Positions 1 to 6,143 are shown, counted from the first letter of the stretch. The stretch: 6,143 bases of DNA from Candidatus Aminicenantota bacterium (GCA_020355945.1 CP070627.1:1878273-1884415), one strand, 5' to 3'. Translations and numbers: made by a program. Notes: generated by a model from the sequence alone, not told the origin.

Positions 1-81
1 CACCGCGGCTCAATTTCATTGGATAGGAACTACAAAAAGGGGGCTCGATTTTTAATTGAACTTCCACTAAAGCAGGATTAA
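1..81 (+). CDS. Sensor histidine kinase, C-terminal end only (partial)
   Basis: Frame 1 is open from the window edge to a TAA at 79-81 and encodes 26 residues. They end in the pattern G-A-R-F-L-I-E-L-P-L, which fits the last beta strand of the HATPase_c ATP-binding domain of histidine kinases (usual form G-T-x-F-x-x-x-L-P). The preceding G-S-I-S-L-D-R also fits the end of that domain, where 'GGxIxxxS' is common. The family autophosphorylates a histidine with ATP and passes the phosphate to a receiver aspartate. A receiver gene starts 26 bases downstream, which supports the call and suggests a kinase-regulator pair on one transcript. Sensor and dimerisation domains lie outside the window, so the input signal and membrane topology cannot be judged. 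Confidence 0.72.
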   Translation, partial: HRGSISLDRNYKKGARFLIELPLKQD

Positions 82-94
82 TGATATGAATTTT

Positions 95-101
95 AAAGGA
101 G
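95..101 (+). promoter_or_regulatory. Ribosome binding site of the response regulator
   Basis: The sequence aaaggag ends six bases before the ATG at 108. It is a near-consensus Shine-Dalgarno site and fixes the regulator start. No separate promoter is evident in the 26-base gap after the kinase stop, so the regulator is probably co-transcribed with the kinase. Confidence 0.75.
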
Positions 102-107
102 AAAACA

Positions 108-509
108 ATGGATGATAATATTAAAATTCCTCCTGGTTTTAAAATCCTTATCATAGATGACGATATTGACTTTCTAAAAGCGCTAGAGTACACGTTGACT
201 GAAAAGAAAATAAACGTGGTTGCCGTAGAATCAGGTTACCATGCCCTTGAAGTTTTCAAAAAAGATTATTTTGATCTCATTCTCCTGGATTTAAGAATGG
301 CAGGAATGAATGGTGCGGAAACATTTAAAAAAATAAAACAAATAGAAAGTAAACCTTATGTCGTCATAATGACTGCCTTTTCAGAAGATGAACAAATGAA
401 AATCGTGAATAAATTAAAACCCTTTGGTTTTCTCCAAAAACCATTTGTACTAGACCAATTGATGCCATTCATAAAGAAAAGGATCGAGAAAAAAGTAAAT
501 GGAAATTAA
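108..509 (+). CDS. Stand-alone receiver-domain response regulator (CheY/Spo0F-like)
   Basis: This 133-residue protein is a single REC domain with almost nothing else. The acidic pocket is Asp17-Asp18 in I-L-I-I-D-D-D, the predicted phosphoacceptor is Asp61 in L-I-L-L-D-L-R-M, the switch Thr is Thr89 in V-I-M-T-A-F, and the invariant Lys is Lys111 in L-Q-K-P-F. All key residues are present, so it should accept phosphate, most likely from the kinase encoded just upstream. There is no DNA-binding, enzymatic or other output domain; about 20 basic residues after K-P-F complete the last helix. Single-domain receivers work by protein binding or as phosphorelay intermediates in the cytoplasm. A small oddity is Ala in place of the usual Pro three residues after the acceptor (L-R-M-A-G-M-N-G). 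The start is set by an aaaggag site. The membrane coiled-coil gene downstream lies 12 to 57 bases away depending on its start and is a possible partner, by position only. Confidence 0.95.
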   Translation: MDDNIKIPPGFKILIIDDDIDFLKALEYTLTEKKINVVAVESGYHALEVFKKDYFDLILLDLRMAGMNGAETFKKIKQIESKPYVVIMTAFSEDEQMKIVNKLKPFGFLQKPFVLDQLMPFIKKRIEKKVNGN

Positions 510-553
510 AAAGCTTTTTGAGTGGATATATTGGGAGGGTTAAGAAATTATAT

Positions 554-560
554 GGGGAGG
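554..560 (+). promoter_or_regulatory. Ribosome binding site that favours the GTG start at 567
   Basis: The sequence ggggagg ends six bases before an in-frame GTG at 567 and is the strongest site in this region. A weaker ggaggg at 534-539 lies about 12 bases before an in-frame ATG at 552. The GTG at 522, which gives the longest reading, has no purine-rich site ahead of it. Confidence 0.55.
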
Positions 561-566
561 TTTGGG

Positions 567-1790
567 GTGAAACAAATAAAAAAAAATCATGACACCAAAA
601 GTATCTCGAAAATCGGGGAGAAAGGAACAAAATTACTATATATTTCCATCATATCGTTAACCGTTATCGTCATTGCAATCGTCTACTTTCTCCTTCCTGG
701 TATTCTTGGAGAAAAAAAGGGTGGATCTCCTATAATCCGTCAAATGAGGCAGTTGACTTTAGAAGTCGGAAAGCTTGAAACAGAACTAAAATATAAGGAA
801 AACGAATTAAACAATCTTGTAAAAAAATATCATGAACAAACTGGCGAGAAACTCCCGGAATTGGGTGCATTAGGTCTCCCCAGGAAACAAAGAAAATTAT
901 CTGAAGTGAAAATGAAGAACCAGGAAGATGTTTCTATAGAGGAACTTTTAAATGAAATACTGGCTAAAAAAAGTGAAATATCCCGCATAGAAGAAACAAT
1001 AAAAAAATACGAAGCATTGCTTCCCAGGCCCCATATTGTTATTGAAGGACAGAATCATTATCAAATTGCCGCGGATTTCCTGGTAAATGAAAAAGGAATC
1101 GAAAAGGAAAAAGCTATTTGGCTGGTAGAAAGAACTGCGTTATTTGATGAATTAATGCAGGGTTTTAGAGTATGGAATTTCTATTCAGGGGATGAATATG
1201 GTACCTTTGTCACCCAGGGGGATGCTCCGATTTCACCCAATGAACTCAGTAGAAAGGCCAAAAAAGAGCTTATCACTGAAAGAGATAAAGCAGTATCTGA
1301 AAAACAAAGCCTGGCTGCTGATATAAAAGTTCTTGAAAAGACAAGAAACAACTTAAGATCTGAAGTTAAAAATTTACGCAAAGAAAAAGAGAAACAAAAA
1401 AGGCAATTAAATGATTTATTGACACAGAATGAAAAAATGAAAGAAGAGATACAGCGGCTGATTAACTCACTTTATTACCTGGTTGACCTGGAAAAAAACC
1501 TTAAAAAAGAAGGCATTTTAAAAAATGTATTTTTAGGTTCGCCAAAACTGAAAGAAATTTCTTCGAAATATTTTGATCATACAATTGATTTGCGTGCTAC
1601 AAATACAATAGAAATTTTTGCTCAACAATTCGGGTTAAGCGAAATAGATAAAGTTACACTTTACCCTAGATTCTACAAAAGGGATATTGATTATATTGTC
1701 ACAATGGTAGAAAACAAGCAGAAAGCAGTAGTGACTATTTTGGCTTTAGAAAAATTCAAAACCGAGAGAGTCGTTATTTCTGTCAAATGA
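567..1790 (+). CDS. Single-pass membrane protein with coiled coils and an expanded LysM-like segment; function unknown
   Basis: I do not recognise a named family. Counting from GTG 567 gives 407 residues. A lysine-rich tail is followed by one hydrophobic helix at about 23-47 (L-L-Y-I-S-I-I-S-L-T-V-I-V), reading as a signal anchor with the rest outside the cytoplasm. Coiled coils lie at about 58-88, 122-151 and, longest and highly charged, 227-315. Between them, residues about 156-218 resemble a stretched LysM: H-I-V-I-E-G-Q-N-H-Y-Q-I-A matches the family's 'Y-x-V-x-x-G-D-T-L-x-x-I-A' opening, and L-M-Q-G-F-R-V-W matches its 'G-Q-x-L' end, with a long insert. LysM domains usually bind peptidoglycan or other glycans. 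The last 90 residues (D-L-R-A-T-N-T-I, then L-Y-P-R-F-Y and E-K-F-K-T-E-R-V-V-I) look like a compact domain and vaguely recall the end of coiled-coil adhesin-like envelope proteins. Alternative starts are ATG 552 (412 residues) and GTG 522 (422). It follows the response regulator closely and is probably in the same operon. A cell-envelope scaffold or sensing role is inference. Confidence 0.8.
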   Translation: MKQIKKNHDTKSISKIGEKGTKLLYISIISLTVIVIAIVYFLLPGILGEKKGGSPIIRQMRQLTLEVGKLETELKYKENELNNLVKKYHEQTGEKLPELGALGLPRKQRKLSEVKMKNQEDVSIEELLNEILAKKSEISRIEETIKKYEALLPRPHIVIEGQNHYQIAADFLVNEKGIEKEKAIWLVERTALFDELMQGFRVWNFYSGDEYGTFVTQGDAPISPNELSRKAKKELITERDKAVSEKQSLAADIKVLEKTRNNLRSEVKNLRKEKEKQKRQLNDLLTQNEKMKEEIQRLINSLYYLVDLEKNLKKEGILKNVFLGSPKLKEISSKYFDHTIDLRATNTIEIFAQQFGLSEIDKVTLYPRFYKRDIDYIVTMVENKQKAVVTILALEKFKTERVVISVK

Positions 1791-1819
1791 AAGACTTTTG
1801 TTATTTGGATTTTAGGGTA

Positions 1820-4180
1820 TTAAGCCATTTCATTTGCTTTTTTTAAGTCTTCTTTAATGATGAGAATTTCCCCATTCGCTTTTTTATCAGCGGTTTCAAA
1901 ATTTTCGATTGCTTTAAAAATTATTTCTGAATAATCTTCATTTTTATACTTCAGTAATACAGCCTTCCTGAAAAATACATATCCAATGGTATGCCATATG
2001 TGAAATCCCCAGTCAATTTCGGGGTTTGAGCATCCTTCCAATTCACGCATATACTGTTCGGCTTCCTCAATTGTTTCTAAGGTACCAATCTTTGCAAGAC
2101 CGTAAATTAAGTTGTTGAGTATATATAGTTTCAGGTCCGAATCATCATCTCCTGTTTTCTTAAATATAGCCAAGGCTTCCTTGCAATATTCGACTGCCTC
2201 TTCATATGAACATTTTTCTAATTCATCATCGTCTTTTCCCGTCAAAATAATATAGCCAAAAAAATAAGGGAATCGACAGTCATTTTGATGGTTCTTCCAA
2301 AGTTCCTTGCACAAGGTTAGAGATTTTTCATATTTCTCGTTATTGCAGTAAACTATTGCTTCAAGGTACTTAAATTCTATATGAAAAAGTGGCTTTACTC
2401 CCGCAAATATTAATCCTGTATCAATGAAATAAAGGGAGAGGTCATATTTTTCATAAGCGGCCGCGATCAAAGATGATGACAGGTATTTCAATGACTTCGT
2501 TTTATCCAATCTCTTTTTTTCTTTTTTAAGAGCAGAAAAGTGACGTGAGAAGCTCCTCTGTTTATTCTGACGGATACTCTTTTGAATATTGCGAATAATA
2601 TTGTCTACTTCTTTGTCATACATCCTAATTCTAAAAGAATTTCCCCGGGGAATTTTGAGTACATTAGGTACGGGTTCCCGAATAATTGAATTTTCAGTCA
2701 ATTTTTCGAATCCCTGGTTGATTTGCTCTCGGATATTTTCAAGTTTTTGGTTTATGAATTCGGAAACTTTTTTATCATCATGAAGGATATTTAAAATTTG
2801 CTCTACTCCCTTATCGAATTCGAAAATTTTTTGATAATGTTTGTATATTTTAGTGTAAATGTCAAACTTCTCTGCCAATTCAAGCGATTCCATACTTTTC
2901 CGGTCTTCCTGAAATTTTTTAATAACCTCCTCGGTTTTGTTACAAATATCTTCATTTGTACAGTTATCCAGATCCTGACCGAATTCTTCGATTAACTTTA
3001 TTTTACGCAAATCATCTTCAACGTTTACAAGTGTGACAATATTTATCTTATTAGTTGGACTAGCACTATATTTTTCATTATACTTGTATTTTAGCTCTTC
3101 TCTCTCTTTTTTGACCAGCAAAAATGTATGGAACATATCCGTCGTTCTACAAATCTTGATTTCTTCTCCAGTTGCAGTTTTAGCAACCCCACCTATTGAT
3201 TTATTTTTTATATCGTCGTCATGTGTATTGTTTAGTATAAGTTTAAACTTCGGAGTATCAGATACTAGTAAAACAATTTCCTTTTTATTTTCCGTTTTAA
3301 ATTTTTTATTTAATGCTTTTATAAGGTGAAGAGCCAATAGATCTCTCAAATTAGCTCTTTCGATCTTATCAGTGTCTGGTTTTCTTTTTCCACTCAATTT
3401 AGCTCTTTCGATATTATTTTCCCTCTTATCAGAGTCTGGTTTTCTTTTTCCAAATTCTCTAATAAATCCATGCCATGCCTCCGGTACTTTTTTGATTTCT
3501 CTATTTATGAACTCTGAGTACTCACTCCATCTAACGGACACCAATTCAATTCTATTGTCTGAGAAAAGGGATTTTAAAATAGAAAATTCTTCGGTGTATC
3601 CTCCCATCAACAAAACGCTTAGTTGGAAAAAATACTTTTTAATAAACTCAATAATCCTTACATAGTTCTCATCCGATAATTCAAAATGCTCATCTTTCCT
3701 GTTAAATTCAATATCTCCTTCACGCAAAGCTGTTTTGATTGATTCCTTTAACTCCGAAATAACCATGTATTGTCGGACAGCTTTTTTATATTCCGCTTTC
3801 AGCCAGAATAAAAAATCCTCCAACTCATCCCTGTAAGGAGGCAATAGGACCGGAACCGGCAATGTTTCAATTCCATAAAAAAGACAAATTCTCCCTGTTT
3901 GGCTGATAACTTTATGGTGAATCCAGTCGTCTCTATTAGAATCTTTTATATCATTTATCTCTTTTTTACTTCCCAATGGGAAAACAAGCCGGTATATCTC
4001 GTGAAAGTCGACAGCAAAGTGAATTTTATAAGGTGGCTCTCTGGTTAACAATTTGTGGTCTTTTTTTAGTAGTTCTAACCGATTCCTGTGCTCTACAAGC
4101 CAACTTTGTATTTCATTATAGTCATCGACGATTTGTTTTAGTCGTTTATGTTTGATATCTTGTTCTTGTTTTTTTATCAT
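1820..4180 (-). CDS. Gene C: candidate PIN-like nuclease domain fused to a coiled-coil and TPR-like C-terminus
   Basis: This 786-residue protein has no name I recognise. The N-terminal half carries PIN-like landmarks: a strand ending in Asp58 (I-H-F-A-V-D-F-H-E-I-Y), helix N-L-R-D-L-L-A-L-H-L with Asp280, then strand I-V-L-L-V-S-D-T-P-K-F with Asp308. This matches the PIN order 'D ... D-A-x-x-L-A ... x-T-x-D-x-x-F', in which the acids bind metal for RNA cleavage. The spacing from first to second Asp is far longer than in VapC-type PINs (about 130 residues in total), so a large helical insert must be assumed, and the usual middle Glu is not identifiable. Residues about 390-500 are charged and helical, probably coiled coil. 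Residues about 565-770 are paired helices of TPR type (for example L-N-N-L-I-Y-G-L-A-K-I-G, followed by E-E-A-E-Q-Y). No signal peptide or membrane helix is seen, so it is likely cytoplasmic. The ATG sits one base after the gene B stop, behind a ggag at 4191-4188, indicating coupled translation. Residues 244-279 hold a recent tandem duplication. The gene is solid; the nuclease call is moderate. Confidence 0.88.
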   Translation of the reverse strand: MIKKQEQDIKHKRLKQIVDDYNEIQSWLVEHRNRLELLKKDHKLLTREPPYKIHFAVDFHEIYRLVFPLGSKKEINDIKDSNRDDWIHHKVISQTGRICLFYGIETLPVPVLLPPYRDELEDFLFWLKAEYKKAVRQYMVISELKESIKTALREGDIEFNRKDEHFELSDENYVRIIEFIKKYFFQLSVLLMGGYTEEFSILKSLFSDNRIELVSVRWSEYSEFINREIKKVPEAWHGFIREFGKRKPDSDKRENNIERAKLSGKRKPDTDKIERANLRDLLALHLIKALNKKFKTENKKEIVLLVSDTPKFKLILNNTHDDDIKNKSIGGVAKTATGEEIKICRTTDMFHTFLLVKKEREELKYKYNEKYSASPTNKINIVTLVNVEDDLRKIKLIEEFGQDLDNCTNEDICNKTEEVIKKFQEDRKSMESLELAEKFDIYTKIYKHYQKIFEFDKGVEQILNILHDDKKVSEFINQKLENIREQINQGFEKLTENSIIREPVPNVLKIPRGNSFRIRMYDKEVDNIIRNIQKSIRQNKQRSFSRHFSALKKEKKRLDKTKSLKYLSSSLIAAAYEKYDLSLYFIDTGLIFAGVKPLFHIEFKYLEAIVYCNNEKYEKSLTLCKELWKNHQNDCRFPYFFGYIILTGKDDDELEKCSYEEAVEYCKEALAIFKKTGDDDSDLKLYILNNLIYGLAKIGTLETIEEAEQYMRELEGCSNPEIDWGFHIWHTIGYVFFRKAVLLKYKNEDYSEIIFKAIENFETADKKANGEILIIKEDLKKANEMA
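3351..3452 (-). repeat. Imperfect 60-base tandem duplication inside gene C
   Basis: Two copies lie head to tail at about 3351-3392 and 3399-3452. They share ttagctctttcgat (3351-3364 and 3399-3412) and cttatcag, then tgtctgg or agtctgg, then ttttctttttcca (3365-3392 and 3425-3452). Corresponding right-hand blocks are exactly 60 bases apart. One copy has 12 extra bases (3413-3424), so the reading frame is kept. In protein terms, residues 244-263 begin G-K-R-K-P-D-S-D-K and residues 264-279 begin G-K-R-K-P-D-T-D-K. The 4-residue R-E-N-N of the first copy is missing in the second. High nucleotide identity points to a recent event. Confidence 0.93.
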
Positions 4181-4181
4181 G

Positions 4182-5186
4182 CTATTGCTCCACTACTACA
4201 CTATCAGAAGGTTGGGTATCAAGTTTAAGTATACGTTCCAAAAATATTTCATCTTTATTCTTTCGATTTCCAGGGCCTAATTGATTGAATTTTTCAATAT
4301 GGTCCATTATTTCGTCATCATCACAAGGAATTTCTATTTGTGAGACGGGTTGTTCATAGAGTTCCCATCTCAAGAGAAGGGTTCGTTCCGGTATCAAGAG
4401 ACGGTTGTCGAAGTCAAAACGAAAATTTAAAACCCGAATCTCAGCCCTTACTTCCAATAGTATTTCTAGAAAATCTTCCCGCATATTATTGGTCTGAAGA
4501 TGGTCCAGCATCGGCAACAACAAATTCTTGAATAGAGGTACCCCACCTCCTAATAGAAAGCGTTCAATGGTTCCATATATATCAAACTTTCTTTCGTTAT
4601 AGCACGCCAAAAGCGGGTTTATATATTGTGTCGCATTATCGTATCGAATTTGCCAGGCTATCCTGAAGCATAATGGAGTATACCTGAAATCATCTATATA
4701 TTTTCTTACCAAATCCATAAGCCGATCCTTTATCTTTTCATCCCCTGGTACCTGCATACCGACAATAACCTCCAGTATTAAAGTTTGAACATCTATATCC
4801 TCATTTTCTAAAATAACCCCGCAATAATCTCCAGATAAAGCAATTTCAATAAGGTCCGGATACATTTCAGTTACCGGTAACTCTGCGATCAGGTTAAGAA
4901 GATTTGAATAATATTCGATGGTTTCCGTTTTTATGGCATTGATATTCCAGTCTCTAAAAAGCTCTTTTATAGCATGCCGAAGCCTTTCCTGGAATCGAAT
5001 ATTGCTGGTTGCTTCATTTATCCTGTATAAATATTCATACGGATATTCATTGAGATAATAATCGGTTAGCGGATGGCTTATATTCCTTATTAAAAATCTT
5101 TTCAACCAGATTTTAAATTCATCCGGATCGGTTCCAACGTTGCTGAGTTTATCAATTGATTCTTCTAATTTTTTTTTAAGCTTCAT
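4182..5186 (-). CDS. Gene B: all-helical, HEAT-like protein of unknown function
   Basis: The 334-residue product is unrecognised. It reads as a chain of amphipathic helices from about residue 22 to 250, with Leu/Ile spacing that suggests HEAT- or ARM-like pairs. Examples are Y-Y-S-N-L-L-N-L-I-A-E-L and Y-P-D-L-I-E-I-A-L-S-G at about 92-119, and L-F-K-N-L-L-L-P-M-L-D-H-L at about 218-230. There is no P-loop, no clustered Cys/His and no conserved acid set, so a scaffold or adaptor role is more likely than catalysis. No signal peptide or membrane helix is seen. The C-terminal 60 residues are acidic (D-D-D-E-I-M-D-H at about 289-296) and probably flexible. The ATG lies inside the end of gene A (11-base overlap), with gaggg at 5199-5195 eight bases upstream. 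Gene C follows after a single base. Such packing suggests that A, B and C are made together and may form a complex; this is inference. Confidence 0.85.
   Translation of the reverse strand: MKLKKKLEESIDKLSNVGTDPDEFKIWLKRFLIRNISHPLTDYYLNEYPYEYLYRINEATSNIRFQERLRHAIKELFRDWNINAIKTETIEYYSNLLNLIAELPVTEMYPDLIEIALSGDYCGVILENEDIDVQTLILEVIVGMQVPGDEKIKDRLMDLVRKYIDDFRYTPLCFRIAWQIRYDNATQYINPLLACYNERKFDIYGTIERFLLGGGVPLFKNLLLPMLDHLQTNNMREDFLEILLEVRAEIRVLNFRFDFDNRLLIPERTLLLRWELYEQPVSQIEIPCDDDEIMDHIEKFNQLGPGNRKNKDEIFLERILKLDTQPSDSVVVEQ
4188..4191 (-). promoter_or_regulatory. Ribosome binding site of gene C
   Basis: On the minus strand, ggag (4191-4188) lies within the last codons of gene B, seven bases before gene C's ATG at 4180. 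It supports the ATG and coupling to gene B. Confidence 0.6.
5176..5186 (-). other. 11-base overlap of genes A and B (translational coupling)
   Basis: Gene B's ATG at 5186-5184 lies within gene A's last codons, whose stop TAA is at 5178-5176. Ribosomes finishing A would be next to B's start, and gaggg (5199-5195) lies within A. Together with the one-base gap between B and C, this supports a single co-translated operon. Confidence 0.85.
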
Positions 5187-6143
5187 CTTTTAAACCCTCT
5201 ATAAAAGCGACCAAATCTGCTTCGGAATTTGACATAACCTCTCGCCATTCCGAATCGCTAAATTCTTTTCTTTCCTTAGCTAATTCGCCTACATAACGGA
5301 TTTTGAAATTCTCTTTCAACCTGATTTTAGGGTGAACTCCTTCCAGGAGACCAGTACATTTTTTATCAAGGTCAATTGTTCGTCCAAAACCATCCTTTCT
5401 TTTGGCAGGTCTGAAATAGGGATTCCCACCGGCTTCACAAATTGTGGGTACTCTCGATTCCTTCTCTAATTCATTTTTAGGAATTTGCACTTCAATAATA
5501 CCATCATTAAAAAAACGAGTCAACCCCAAAAGGTCCCGAATTCGATTGGCTGCCTTTGGATTATCCCAACATTCCCTGAATTCCTGGGGAATAGAATCAT
5601 GTTTGGTAAACCATATGAAGCCCCTTTTGCTTGTGAGATATCTTTTCCATTTAGCAATATCGACTGGAGTTAATTCGCCATCAATCATGAGTCTGAAAGC
5701 CCCCCCTTTTTCTTTCAGTTTAAACCTTTCTTGCGGACCACGGCCCTTATCGCCCTTCATAATATACTTGTAAAAATCATAAGCTTTTAGATAATGACAA
5801 ACTTTCCCCTGAAATTTTTCTTTCCCTCTAGGTATTCCAAATAAAAGTTCATTTTTTTCTTCATCCTTTTTTGTTTCGAAGAATATTATAAAAAATTCCT
5901 GGTAAAGTTCTAAAGGTTCATTTTCAATTCGTTCATCCTCTTTTTCCAAGAATTTGTCAAAACCTTCGCAAAAAGCATTTATATCGAAATTTTTAAAAAC
6001 ATATTCCCTGATAAAACTATGACAGACCATCTTGTTCTTTGGAGTAAGCTGCATTACTTCCACCCAAATACGTATATTGGGGTACTCATTACCAATTTCG
6101 TCTTCAATATTTTTCAATGGACCAATTTTTTTTCTTTTTTTTA
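5176..6143 (-). CDS. Gene A: conserved-looking protein of unknown function, 5' end open at the window edge
   Basis: This is the first gene of the minus-strand set and I do not recognise it. The only conventional initiator near the front in the window is a TTG at 6117, giving 313 residues, but it has no ribosome binding site. The frame stays open to the edge, adding K-K-R-K-K-I-G-P, so the true start probably lies outside. The numbering that follows is from TTG 6117. Residues 12-80 are helical and charged, with aromatic-rich strands (F-F-I-I-F-F). Residues 165-280 look like the core: G-F-I-W-F-T-K-H-D, then N-R-I-R-D-L-L-G-L-T-R-F. A motif-dense stretch follows: P-T-I-C-E-A-G-G-N-P-Y-F-R-P-A at 224-238, F-G-R-T-I-D-L-D at 244-251 and G-L-L-E-G-V-H-P at 256-263. 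The density of Gly, Pro, Asp, Glu, Arg and His suggests a binding or active site, but I cannot assign a fold. No signal peptide or membrane helix is seen. It overlaps gene B by 11 bases, so a shared process with B and C is likely. Confidence 0.8.
   Translation of the reverse strand, partial: KKRKKIGPLKNIEDEIGNEYPNIRIWVEVMQLTPKNKMVCHSFIREYVFKNFDINAFCEGFDKFLEKEDERIENEPLELYQEFFIIFFETKKDEEKNELLFGIPRGKEKFQGKVCHYLKAYDFYKYIMKGDKGRGPQERFKLKEKGGAFRLMIDGELTPVDIAKWKRYLTSKRGFIWFTKHDSIPQEFRECWDNPKAANRIRDLLGLTRFFNDGIIEVQIPKNELEKESRVPTICEAGGNPYFRPAKRKDGFGRTIDLDKKCTGLLEGVHPKIRLKENFKIRYVGELAKERKEFSDSEWREVMSNSEADLVAFIEGLKDEA
5195..5199 (-). promoter_or_regulatory. Ribosome binding site of gene B
   Basis: On the minus strand, gaggg (5199-5195) ends eight bases before the ATG at 5186 and lies wholly inside gene A. 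It supports this start over later in-frame ones. Confidence 0.6.

Noticed and set aside
1181..1381. Minus-strand open frame of 66 codons inside the coiled-coil membrane gene
   Set aside because: It is antisense to a clear coiled-coil coding stretch and shows no domain or start signal.
1784..1807. Weak inverted repeat caaat/atttg at the convergent junction as a possible bidirectional terminator
   Set aside because: The stem is five AT-rich pairs with an unpaired interior and no following T run at the right place. The 29-base gap between the converging genes holds no convincing terminator.
2457..2464. GC-rich palindrome gcggccgc in AT-rich coding sequence
   Set aside because: It is eight bases, coding (A-A-A in gene C), with no partner or nearby regulatory context.
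2641..2652. Perfect 12-base palindrome ttccccggggaa inside gene C
   Set aside because: It encodes ordinary residues (I-P-R-G-N), the symmetry stops at its flanks, and it is alone; most likely chance.
2589..3665. Several plus-strand open frames of about 65-98 codons opposite gene C
   Set aside because: They are rich in Phe, Leu and Ser, as expected for the antisense of a Lys- and Glu-rich gene, and lie wholly inside a long well-supported CDS.
5444..5773. Plus-strand open frames of 109 and 62 codons opposite gene A
   Set aside because: They are antisense shadows with no ribosome site and overlap each other and the better-supported gene A.
6117..6143. A-rich stretch at the right edge as the leader or promoter of gene A
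   Set aside because: The frame of gene A remains open through it (K-K-R-K-K-I-G-P), and no promoter boxes or ribosome site are visible, so coding is at least as likely.

Overview
The window is AT-rich, tightly packed bacterial DNA with two gene groups that converge near position 1800. Purine-rich ribosome binding sites (for example aaaggag, ggggagg) and the two-component genes indicate a bacterium. The low GC and protein style would fit an uncultured Gram-negative lineage, but nothing here fixes the phylum and I do not name one.

Plus strand, 1-1790: a signalling group. It opens with the last 26 residues of a sensor histidine kinase cut by the window edge. A stand-alone receiver-domain response regulator (108-509) follows. 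Next comes a single-pass membrane protein with long coiled coils, an expanded LysM-like segment and a conserved-looking C-terminal domain (about 567-1790). The short gaps suggest one transcript. The regulator has no DNA-binding output domain, so it probably acts by protein contact or in a phosphorelay.

Minus strand, 6143-1820: three genes in one evident operon, read right to left. Gene A (at least 313 residues, start probably beyond the window) is unrecognised and has a motif-rich C-terminal half. Gene B (334 residues) overlaps A by 11 bases and is an all-helical, HEAT-like protein with no enzyme motif. Gene C (786 residues) starts one base after the stop of B. It has a candidate PIN-like nuclease core in its N-terminal half (Asp58, Asp280, Asp308), a coiled-coil middle and a TPR-like helical C-terminus.

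A candidate nuclease fused to a repeat scaffold, a helical partner and an unknown protein, all translationally coupled, fit a multi-protein conflict, defence or RNA-processing module. That reading is inference from architecture only. The clearest sequence oddity is a 60-base imperfect tandem duplication inside gene C, placed directly before the second half of the PIN-like core. No RNA genes, mobile elements or CRISPR arrays are visible, and no gene-free stretch exceeds 60 bases.
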